Assembly (NCBI GenBank): GCA_964030475.1
Contig: CAXIPT010000008.1
Location: 4,340,568 to 4,404,567, forward strand
Source of the DNA: Tethya wilhelma
Lineage: Eukaryota > Porifera > Demospongiae > Tethyida > Tethyidae
Direction: 5' to 3'
DNA: 64,000 bases
Made by a program: the position numbers and the translations under genes. Positions 12,868 through 23,114 of the stretch are shown here, in pieces (the stretch's first letter is position 1; each line of letters begins with the position of its first letter). The notes under the pieces are model-generated. The model saw nothing but the letters and a program-made list of their open reading frames with translations. It was not told where the DNA came from and searched no databases.

Positions 12868-14968
12868 TTAGCTAGCTGGTGGTCCATCACTACTAGTTCT
12901 AGTGAACATCTTCAAGCTATTGGGTAGAACTCTAACTGAGAGTGGCATGGTTTCATAGATCTCTCCGTCCACGTAGAGCCAGCTGGCCAGAGGGAAGTCT
13001 GGGTGGAGCACAAGTTCAGAACTGTTCAACTGATGTGTTGGCAGCTGTTCGAGAGAAAGGGACTCGGTCTTGACAGTTTGAGACCACCTACAATCATATG
13101 AATATGACATTAAGTGGTGTGGAGTTGTTTGTAGTCTCGATCTTTCTCTCTTGCTCACACTCACCCATGTTTGATAAAACTTCCTTTTGAGAGTGCAGAT
13201 GGCCACAGTGTCACACTCAAACACTCATCGACCTTGGAAGCTCTCTGAACCAGACTGAGTCTGAATCCAATCACTGTAAAATTTCTGACAGTCCAAGAAG
13301 GAAGGCCTTCAACTCTGGAGACCAATGAACTTCCCTGTCTCTCTCCCTCTCTCTCTGCACACCCAGCTACTGCCACTGGTAGGAGACCCTTGTACCCACT
13401 CCTCATTGACGATATGTTGCTATGACGACCACTAGTATCACATGACTCGGTGGCTGACTGTGAAATTGGTGAGTTGCCACCTTGTGCTGAGTCAGCAGAA
13501 AGATTGTGAGTAGGTATCCACACATTGAGGGTGTGGTCAACTGGCCACCTCTACAAAGCAAAATGAAACCAAAATAAAGAACACACAAGTCATAATGGAT
13601 GTCTCACTTTGAGGGATGTACTGATGTGGGATGCTAGAACACGGAGCTTCCCCAGCAGCCAGAAACTGAAAACAAGAAAAGATTGCAATATATTCAGGCT
13701 GTATATCCACAGTATTGAGTAATATGTTCACCTATCCTTGTTCTCCATTGCATCAATGAAGGCACCCCATTGGACTGACGAGAGAGAGTAGAGGGGCTTA
13801 CCTTTCTCAGGCTAAGGGGGAAAGAGAGAGAGAGATGAAATGGTGAAGGACCAAGGAAAAGCCAACTATTACTGCACTCACTTGGATCTCCATAAGATGA
13901 ACTGCAGCTGTCTTGCCTCGTATCACGTCCATGGTAGCTTCACCAATCCTCCTTGAATTTGAGTATCAATAAAGTATGATGTAATAACGATGTCATTTGA
14001 AATCAAACCTGGCTCGAGAACTGGACTGTGGCCCAAACATTGCAGTGTAGAATCTGTTCTCTTTACCCAAAGGGATCACTCCTATTGGAATGCTCTTTGT
14101 TTTATGCTGCACATGGTACAATCCAAGACAATGACATAAACATTACATCATCATATTTGCTCTTACAGAATCGTATCGTCTCATCAGTCCATTCACGACT
14201 TCCATTAATGTCCCATCGCCCCCGGCAACCACTATGGCATCAGTAGAGGGATCAATGTAGCCCAATAAAGTTCTAATCTGTCCTTCATAATCACTCTGTG
14301 AACAGTGACAATGGTCAGCAGTTTGTTGTATGAAAATGAAATTCACACCATTAAAATCGGCACAAAAAGAGCTTTCAAATGATATATATTTTGTCATATT
14401 TTGACTGAAAGGAATGATAATAATGTACCTCAACAATTGTGACTTCTGTGCCCGACAAGTGAAACAAAGGAGCTGAGAACTTCACAAACTGACTCTTGGC
14501 ATCGCTGTAAACAAATGATACACACATCCACAGACACCATAATATTATACCACCATCACTAGCATAGAAAAAGTCTTACACATTGTTAGCTTTAGGGTTG
14601 AGAAAGACCATTACTTTCTTTGGTCTCTCCAGCACTGTAGACTGCTGGTCTCCATATAGCTGCAGAGTGGGGAGGTAAATGAAAGATCAGCTGTGAGATG
14701 AACTAGCCAGTGTCTAGATTTACCTTGGCTTCATTACAGTACAATCTTGTTGTATTTCTCTCCCTATTGCAGTGTGAGTGTGTGTATAGGGAAAAAATAA
14801 GAAAAAAAATGAAATATCTGAGATTGTCTTAATGCATGATTTCAAGCAAACATGCCTGAGTTTCTTGGTGAAGTAGGATACTCCAATGGTCAGTGCCAAG
14901 TTACCAAACACATATCTCTTCCAATACTTTCTGAAGTGTCTTTGTGCAGCTGTCAGACTCACCTCCAT
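12868..14968 (-). CDS. AGK: Acylglycerol kinase, mitochondrial
   Basis: AGK phosphorylates monoacylglycerol and diacylglycerol to lysophosphatidic and phosphatidic acid. It is also a subunit of the human TIM22 carrier translocase in the mitochondrial inner membrane. The start is ATG 14968 (MEVSLTAAQRHF), followed by a hydrophobic stretch as in vertebrate AGK. First exons: 14856-14968, 14724-14763, 14580-14659, 14429-14504. The family signatures follow in order: KKVMVFLNPKAN, FHLSGTEVTIVE, SDYEG, and the diacylglycerol-kinase catalytic loop IVVAGGDGTLMEVVNGL. The C-terminus DGEIYETMPLSVRVLPNSL matches the last strand of the family. Intron 1 appears to use a GC donor (CTCAG then GCATGT), because only that junction keeps the frame into exon 2. 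The 5' end faces the sarcoglycan gene across 167 bp. An in-frame upstream ATG at 15103 exists but gives no family-like sequence. Confidence 0.9.
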
Positions 14969-15135
14969 ATTGATGCTGTACTGTAAATGTTTACATGCTA
15001 CACGTGGTCGCCAAGAATACTGAATTGCAATCGGTCCGTAAATGTTTCCGTATACTATTACACTAACACACGCCCACTTTTTGCAATAGGAGGTGGGGCA
15101 CATAAACTAGAAGTTTGAGAAGACACAGAGAAACA

Positions 15136-16503
15136 ATGTCAGCGATTGCAAATTCCGTCCAAACCAGTTCCATCCGGGATGATCATTCTGCTGACATTGA
15201 TTTGCCAATGGCGGACTTTCATCTCCGTCACGGTCCACTGCAGCTCTCTCCTCCCCCTCCTGAGGACACGCCCCCTCCTCCATTGACACCACTGGCAGCA
15301 GGGGGGAGAACAGGCCTACCTGACCCTGATGGTGGTCTCCATGACAACCCAATCGGGGTGTATGGATGGAGGAAGAGATGTCTTTATTTCCTTGTCCTTC
15401 TCTTGGTGGTTATCATTCTAGTGAACCTTGGACTCACGATCTGGATACTAGCCGTCATGGACTTCAATGCAGTGAGTTCTCCATGCTCAATAGTTTCCGT
15501 ACTTGATGTGTGTGTTTATGTGTGTGTATGTGTGTGTGTTTTCAGCACGGAATGGGGAACTTGAGAATCACCGATTCTGGAATCAGACTGGAAGCAACGG
15601 CAGAATTCATCGGCCCACTTTATGCACAAAACATTTCAGCAGACCTAGTGAGCACAAGATGACAATATTTTTGCATCGCTATTAATCTATCTCGTAATAA
15701 TTACAGGATTCGTCCCTCGTAATGACATCACATGAGTCGATCGAGATGTCTGTTGCCACGGGAACCAGGCTCTCAATGAACAACAGTACTGTAAACATCA
15801 CCACAGCCCAGTTCCAAGTGACCAGCAGAAGAGGGGACACTACCACCCCCTCCCTTGCTATCAGTGATGATGAGCTAACAATAGGGGCATCCCAGCTTAG
15901 AGTGACTGGATCTCGTGGCCTCTCATTGGACGGAGCGTTGGAAACAGCCGAAGTGACCTCTGAACCCAATGAAGATTTGATGGTGGATGCCTCCTCTGGT
16001 CTGCTGAGGGTTGTAGGGTCGCGAGGGGTCACCATCACAGATGGTCCGGGATTCAGTGGAGTGGAAGTGACATCAAATGAAGACCTCTCACTTTCAACAC
16101 AAAATGGAGCAGTAAGTATTATAAGTGTAAACAGCAAAATAGTGACCTTAATTTTGATTCATTTTCTGACATAATTTTATTTATACACAATGCCAGCAAA
16201 CTAGTTTGTTAATAATCATTATTGTGGAAATATATGAGTTCAAGCACTCAGTTCACACACAGAGCTATATAGACAGCTGTTGAATATTATTACTTTCAAA
16301 AGTGAATGTGAGCTATAGATCATTCAATTTATTATCATCATGACTTCCAGGTTGTACTGACTTCTCCTACTATTCAACTGAGTGGAGTGCACAGAACACA
16401 GGCAGGAGCAGAAGTGTATGAAGTCTGTGCGTGTGCATCGGGGAGACTTTATCTAGTACCAGCAACTAGTAGTTGCCAAGACGACCAGGGATTTTGTAAC
16501 TGA
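15136..16503 (+). CDS. SGCD: Sarcoglycan, gamma/delta/zeta type
   Basis: Sarcoglycans are type II membrane glycoproteins of the dystrophin-associated complex. Four exons (15136-15471, 15546-15647, 15707-16111, 16351-16503), all phase 0, encode 331 residues. The cytosolic N-terminus leads to [20 protein letters not shown] and a transmembrane helix ending ILAVMDFNA, the family hallmark. The extracellular part carries [23 protein letters not shown] and the beta-helical repeats. It ends in the conserved cysteine cluster [15 protein letters not shown]...C...C. Gamma, delta and zeta paralogues arose within vertebrates, so the single invertebrate gene is co-orthologous and the symbol is approximate. 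It converges on IK; stop codons are 115 bp apart. A truncated second copy lies at 17797-18703. Confidence 0.93.
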
Positions 16504-17750
16504 TTCAACACATTATACATTAATGTTATCCTATACAGTATACAGCCAGCCATTACAGTCAGTCACATTAAAACAATCTAAATGCAAATATTGAATGAAA
16601 ATGTGTACATAGCTCAGTTATCGTCTAGTTTTGCTCGTTTAGCAGCTGACTTTTCACCTCCACCTTTTCTCTTGTCAAGAATCTATCGTGATCACACACA
16701 GAAAGAAAAAAGTCAAAATATTAACACAGAATAACATTGAGTTACACTGTGTGACTTACAGCACTGATTTGCTGCCATTCTCTGTTCAGTTTGGCCTTCT
16801 CTTTAGCTTTAGCAGTCATTCCTCCTCCAAACCTCCTTGTCTTGCGACCCTCACTCATCTTGACACCATACTGGAAGGCAGCCCTGTACGAAGACCAAGC
16901 AAGTCGATCATGACAGAGAGATAAAGATGACAAAGATAATTATACTAACTTTGGTAATGCTTCTCTCTCAGATTGATAGTTGCTGTACTCTTCCTCGTTA
17001 TCAAAGTCCCAACGTTTCACAGGTCCCTTCTTATTTCCCTGTATACAAGATGATGCAATAAGTATGATGCTTGATTCAAATGTAATGGTTGGCTACTGAC
17101 CATGTCCATCTTAGTATAATCAGCATCTTCATCACTGTCATAGTTGCCATCAAACTCTTCAAAACCACTGACAAAGAAACAGTTTTGCATGGTTATTATT
17201 TGGTAACACTGACTATAGTTGTAGCTTGCATGATGCAAATTGATCTTACCCAGGATAACACTCAGCATAGTGCCCCTCCAGACCAAATCCTCCAAAACCA
17301 GCCTTGTCTTTCTTCTTTGGGTCCTTCTTGCTGGAGGAACCACCTGCTTTGGATGAGCTGCTAGCTTCAGGTTTAGGTGCCTCCTTCTTCTCCTCAACCT
17401 ATTTGGTAGAAACAAGTGTACGTATCTAATAATATTGTGTGCTATAATTATAAGCACACAACTATTGCAACTCACCTTTGCATAATCTCCATATTTCTTA
17501 TTCACTGATCTCAAAAACTCTTCTGTGCTTTTATGAATATCTGTTAGCAAACAAAAGCTTTCAATTTTCCTCACTCTCATTACACCAAGAACAGCTAGCT
17601 CAGCTCACCTTTGCTACTCTCTTCTTCTGGACCAGCTTTCTTGTCAAAATAACCTCCTTTCTTTCTCTCTGAGCTACCACCACCAGCAGCAGAAGCAGCT
17701 GCCTTGGAACTGGGGTCAAACACATAATCCTCCAGTTCATCAAATATCCT

Positions 17751-17752
<2 letters not shown>
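15558..17752. repeat. Duplicated block 1, copy A
   Basis: About 2.2 kb containing sarcoglycan exons 2-4 and the 3' exons of IK. It is repeated in direct orientation at 17794-19965. Exon 3 differs at about 16 of 405 positions, and introns carry small indels. The block ends in a (CA)n tract at 17752-17793 that forms the junction with copy B. Probably an unmerged allelic overlap. Confidence 0.9.
16618..17751 (-). pseudogene. IK: Truncated IK/RED 3' exons (duplicate copy)
   Basis: This copy holds the last exons of IK, from RIFDELEDYVFDPSS down to the stop at 16618. It ends at the CA repeat, where the upstream exons are missing. The reading frame stays open and changes are mostly silent (for example FDKKAG against FDKEAG in the full copy). 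That favours an allelic assembly duplicate over a decaying pseudogene. Confidence 0.75.
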
Positions 17753-17793
<41 letters not shown>

Positions 17794-17797
<4 letters not shown>

Positions 17798-19965
17798 TGA
17801 GAATCACCGATTCTGGAATCAGACTGGAAGCAACGGCAGAATTCATCGGCCCACTTTATGCACAAAACATTTCAGCAGATCTTGTGAGTACGAGATGACA
17901 ATATTTTTGCATCACTATTAATCTATCTCGTAATAATTGCAGGATTCGTCCCTCGTAATGACATCACATGAGTCGATCGAGATGTCTGTTGCCACGGGAA
18001 CCAGGCTCTCAATGAACAACAGTACTGTAAACATCACCACGGCCCAGTTCCAAGTGACTAGCAGAAGAGGGGATACTACCACCCCCTCCCTCACTATCAG
18101 TGATGATGAACTAACGATAGGGGCATCCCAGCTTAGAGTGACTGGATCCCGTGGCCTCTCATTGGATGGAGCGTTGGAAACAGACAGAGTGACCTCTGAA
18201 CCCAATGAAGATTTGATGGTGGATGCCTCCTCTGGTCTGCTGAGGGTCATAGGGTCGCGAGGGATCACCATCACAGATGGTCCGGGGTTCAGTGGAGTGG
18301 AAGTGACATCAAATGAAGACCTCTCACTTTCAACACAAAATGGAGCAGTAAGTATTATAATTTTAAAAATTTAAATAATTTTATTATAATGACCTTAATT
18401 TTGATTCATTTTCTGCATGTTTATAATGCCAGCAAACATATTATTACTGTGAAAATATGCTCTACACTCAAGACAGCTGTTGAATATTATTGATTTCAAA
18501 AGTGAATGTGAGCTATAGACCATTCAATTTATTATCTTCATAACTTCCAGGTTGTACTGACTTCTCCTACTATTCAACTGAGTGGAGTGCACAGAACACA
18601 GGCAGGAGCAGAAGTGTATGAAGTCTGTGCGTGTGCATCGGGGAGACTTTATCTAGTACCAGCAACTAGTAGTTGCCAAGATGACCAGGGATTTTGTAAC
18701 TGATTCAAACATATTAAAATTATCCTATACAGTATACAGACAGCCAATATAATACAGTCAGTCACATAAAACAATCTAAATGCAAATATTGAATGAAAAT
18801 GTGTTCCTAGCTCAGTTATCGTCTAGTTTGGCTCGTTTAGCAGCTGACTTTTCACCTCCACCTTTTCTCTTGTCAAGAATCTATCGTGATCACACACAGA
18901 AAGAAAAAAGTCAAAATATTAACACAGCATAACATTGAGTTACACCGTTTGACTTACAGCACTGATTTGCTGCCATTCTCTGTTCAGTTTGGCCTTCTCC
19001 TTAGCTTTAGCTGTCATTCCTCCTCCAAACCTCCTTGTCTTGCGCCCCTCACTCATCTTGACACCATACTGGAAGGCAGCTCTGTACACAAGCACCATAC
19101 CATGTATGTCAATCATGAGAGAGAGATAAAGATATGATGAAGATACTCACTTTGGTAATGCTTCTCTCTCAGATTGATAGTTGCTGTACTCTTCCTCATT
19201 ATCAAAGTCCCAACGTTTTACAGGTCCCTTTTTGTTCCCCTATATACAGGAAGATGCAATAAGTATGATGCTTGATTCAAATGGTGCAGTATAATGGTTA
19301 GCTACTGACCATGTCCATCTTAGTATAATCAGCATCTTCATCACTGTCATAGTTACCATCAAACTCTTCAAAACCACTGACAAAGAAACAGTTTTGCATG
19401 GTTATTATTTGGTCACTGACTATAGTTGTAGCTTGCGTGATGCAAATTGATCTTACCCAGGATAACACTCAGCGTAGTGCCCCTCCAGACCAAACCCTCC
19501 AAAACCAGCCTTGTCTTTCTTCTTTGGGTCTTTCTTGCTGGAGGAACCACCTGCTTTGGACGAACTGCTAGCTGCAGGTTTAGGTGCCTCCTTCTTCTCC
19601 TCAACCTATTTGATAGAAACAAACAAATGTAAGTATATATCTAATAATATTGTGTGCTATATAAGCACACGACTATTGCAACTCACCTTTGCATAATCTC
19701 CATATTTCTTATTCACTGATCTCAAAAACTCTTCTGTGCTTTTATGAATATCTGTTAGCAAACAAAAGCTTTCAATTTTCCTCACTCTCATTACACCAAG
19801 AACAGCTAGCTCAGCTCACCTTTGCTACTCTCTTCTTCTGGACCAGCTTCCTTGTCAAAATAACCTCCTTTCTTTCTCTCTGAGCTACCACCACCAGCAG
19901 CAGAAGCAGCTGCCTTGGAACTGGGGTCAAACACATAATCCTCCAGTTCATCAAATATCCTACAC
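17794..19965. repeat. Duplicated block 1, copy B
   Basis: Second copy of the sarcoglycan-3'/IK-3' block. It begins inside sarcoglycan exon 2 immediately after a CA repeat and runs on into the complete IK gene. Sequence identity to copy A is roughly 96% in exons. Confidence 0.9.
17797..18703 (+). pseudogene. SGCD: Truncated sarcoglycan (exons 2-4 only)
   Basis: Contains part of exon 2 (from LRITDSG, 17797-17883), exon 3 (17943-18347) and exon 4 (18551-18703), all open and correctly spliced in phase. Exon 1, with the start codon and transmembrane helix, is absent, so it cannot be expressed as written. It is likely the second haplotype of the gene at 15136-16503. Confidence 0.8.
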
Positions 19966-21795
19966 ACACACACACAGAAAGAGAGAGAGCTCAGTAACAA
20001 CAAAGAAACTGTTTGAATAGATGACAATTTCAAGGACCATTAAAAGGGTAAAATATTTGAGAATAGATGGTCAATTCTGCTGCTAGATTTTCAGCTTCCT
20101 ACTCACTTTTCGCTGGTCACTGGTTTCTTCTTTGGAGGAGGCATACGAAGAGATGGCTCCTCTTTAGCAAGATGATGCAAGCCTCTCTCTTTTCTCTTTG
20201 CTTTCCTCCCTGACCGTGATCCCTGCCGCAGATAACTGAGGATCTGTGTGAGCTTATTGATAACAATGTCATTGGTCGTCAGTGTGGTGGACTCCTGAGT
20301 GGGACACTCGGCCAGACTGCGTATCAGTGTTGTAGGGATATCACTCTCTGAATACTCATCATCCAGATCAAACACATATGCCTGCAGAGACCACAAGAAA
20401 AAAACAAAAAGAAAAAAAAAGAAAAAAGAAAAAAAAAAGAAAAAACAAACAAACGGAGACAATCACTTTAGCAGTGATAGCCCAAAGATTTTCGTGACAG
20501 ACCATTCTTCTTGGAGCAAACAGCTCATTTCTCTGAGGAGGTTTGGACAAGAAGAGAGTGCGGTAGACATTCTTGGCTGCCAGGGAAGATAAAAAATGGA
20601 GGTCGTTAAATTTTGCAAAAGTAAAAAAAGAAAAACGTGATCATTACCCATTGTCGTTCGAAACTTTAGATCGTCCGTAAACTCAGCCACTCGTGGTTTC
20701 TCCCTCTCTCGCTTCTTTTCAAGTAACTTCAGTTCCTCCTCTTCATGGTGCTTGGTGGATATCTCACTGCGAACCTAACGGATTCAAGTTGTATCAAAGA
20801 ACCAACATACACACATTCATCCATCCCTAGTTCACCTTGTTCAGGAGCACGTAATCAAGACCCTTCACCAAATGTGTATGTTGCATGTCACCTCCCAAGA
20901 ACTTGGACTCCTGAATGGCCTGTCTTCTGCGCTGCTCAACAACAGACCTAACAAATGATGAGATACAGTAGCTATATTGTCATAGTCACACACACACACA
21001 CACTGGCTGACTCACTGGTCAACATTGGGTGCCACAGCCTTGTAGCCTGTTGTGCTGGAAGCCACGTCATCAGAGGCAGCATAGTCAGGGTTCTTCCCCA
21101 CACGCCTTTCTTCAGCCTGGTGGACACACACACACAAGACCGATCATATTGGTACACATACAAGAACCAATCGCTAGAGCATACCCGGTCTCTGTATTTC
21201 TTGGCCCACTCTGCCTGTCTCTCCAGCTCCTCCTTCTTGAACTCTGAGTACAAACTACATAACAAGAGACACACAGACTCTAAACCCAATCTTCTCACGA
21301 TTTACCAGCTGCCAAACCTCTTCTTTTTCTGCCGTTTCTCGTCATCTTTGACCTGAGACTCTTTTTTCTTCGAAACTGACCTGGGAGTGCACAATTCAAG
21401 AAACACAGCAAATTTTACTCACAGTTGTTTCGTAAGTGGTAATTACCAGGAGTCCCTCTCTATTAACGTACGATGGTTTGGAGGTTGCTGTGCCTGTCTG
21501 TGAGGGTGCAGCAGGGGCTGGTCGTGGGGTCATCAACAGCTTACGAAAGTCATCATTGGTCAGTTTAGCTCTAGGAAAAATCAAAGGTACAGTGCCCATA
21601 TTATATTACAGTGGTAGTGTAAATGGTAAAAGGTGATGATCATGTTGATCTAACTTCTTGGAGTCTGTAGTTCCCTGGTCTTGCTGCTCAGGCGGAGCGA
21701 TAGGGTTGGAGTAGGCCTCTGGGTGAACTGCACGGTAGACAAACACAGATCATGTACCTCTAGACGGTCCTACATATCGGTTTACCTTCAGGCAT
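18816..21795 (-). CDS. IK: IK / RED spliceosomal protein
   Basis: IK (RED) is a spliceosomal B-complex protein that works with SMU1 and is needed for mitotic progression. The start is ATG 21795 (MPE), an exon of ten bases. Next come PEAYSNPIAPPEQQ and KLTNDDFRKLLMTPR, the near-invariant RED N-terminus. Further exons give EFKKEELERQAEWAKKYRDR, QESKFLGGDMQHTHLVKGLD, YVFDLDDEYSESDIPTTLIR and LTTNDIVINKLTQILSYLRQG. The C-terminus has EALPKAAFQYGVKMSEGRK and ends at TAA 18816. The human Arg-Glu/Arg-Asp dipeptide repeat that named the protein is absent; a short Ala/Gly/Ser linker stands there instead. The gene is head-to-head with MLH1 and convergent with sarcoglycan. Its 3' exons are duplicated at 16618-17751. 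Confidence 0.92.
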
Positions 21796-21889
21796 TGCTG
21801 CTGAGTGGATCACTAGCACTAGCACTCTTTGTTGTGGTGTGCATTAAATAGAATAACTGCCCCTACTGCGCATGCTCAGAACACGTGGA
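21796..21889. promoter_or_regulatory. Bidirectional IK / MLH1 promoter
   Basis: Only 94 bp separate the IK start (minus) from the preferred MLH1 start (plus). The segment holds a TGCGCATGC box at 21867-21875, matching the NRF-1 core, typical of bidirectional housekeeping promoters. A CACGTG E-box lies just downstream at about 21882. The NRF-1 box overlaps an upstream ATG (21872), which argues against that ATG as the start. Confidence 0.55.
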
Positions 21890-23077
21890 ATGATGGAGGG
21901 AAAAGAGGCTAGGAAGATACAGCGACTAGAAGAGGCTGTGGTGAACAGAATTGCAGCTGGAGAGGTAAGAAATCTTCTAAACTGGTAATGCTCTTCTTAG
22001 TGTTCCGTGCTGACCTCTCTAGGTGATCCAAAGACCAGCAAATGCAATCAAAGAAATGATGGAGAATAGGTGGGTTTGTTGGTATAGCAACAGTGCACCA
22101 TTATTACATCATTATGACGTAATTTCAAATATCTATATACAGTCTTGATGCTGGTTCGAGTTCGGTCCAAGTGACGGTGAAGTCAGGAGGACTCAAGATG
22201 ATACAAATACTGGACAACGGGTGTGGAATAAAGGTACTAGTGCGGATCATGTGACTTTCACATGACAATTGTATTGAATCAGGTGACTATCGTGTGATAG
22301 TATCATACATTCAACTGTAGAAAGAAGACATGGCTATAGTGTGCGAACGGTTCACCACCAGTAAATTGAGAAAATTCGAAGATCTCTCATCCATTGCCAC
22401 TTATGGCTTTAGAGGAGAGGTACCTATACCTGTATATAAATGGACGATTGTTTTAATTAAGTGAAATTTGGATTTTTCATTATAGGCATTGGCGAGTATC
22501 AGTCATGTTGCACACGTTACCATAACGACCAGAACACGTGACTCAAAGTGTGCCTATAAGTAAGCACCTGATGCTGCCATTTTGTAATGTTTGTTTGTTT
22601 GTTTTCTTTTGTTGTTTATTGTTTTTTTGTTGTTTTTTTAATCGTGTCTTTTCCTTCAGAGCTGCTTACAGTGATGGTAAAATGGTTCCTCTGAGACCAG
22701 GGGCAGCTGCAGAGCCCAAGCCGTGTGCTGGCAACCAGGGGACACTGATTGTTGTGGAGGACCTCTTCTACAACGTGACAACAAGAAGGAAGGCCCTGAA
22801 GAGTCCCTCGGAGGAGTACACCAGGATCTTGGACATGATGACCAAGTAAGATGTACTGTATTGACATAGCTGTACAAAAGGTTTGCATGGGTTCTTCACT
22901 AGTCAATTCCTTGATTTATTGGCAAAAGTTTGTGAATGGTAGTGAAAAAGCAAATGATTTACACAAACATAGGTATGCTATACACAATTCAGGAGTTGCA
23001 GTCACACTGAAAAAGGTACTTACTGTATGGTGACTATCAAGAATAGAGGCAACACCCACTGTACATGTATTTTCCAT

Positions 23078-23114
<37 letters not shown>

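Noticed and set aside
15558..19965. True tandem gene duplication of sarcoglycan and IK
   Set aside because: Both genes are truncated reciprocally at a microsatellite, divergence equals that of the second duplicated block flanked by an N, and changes are mostly silent. Not formally excluded.
21872..21889. Upstream MLH1 start codon (MLRTRG)
   Set aside because: It overlaps the NRF-1-like promoter box and would make the N-terminus longer than in known MLH1.
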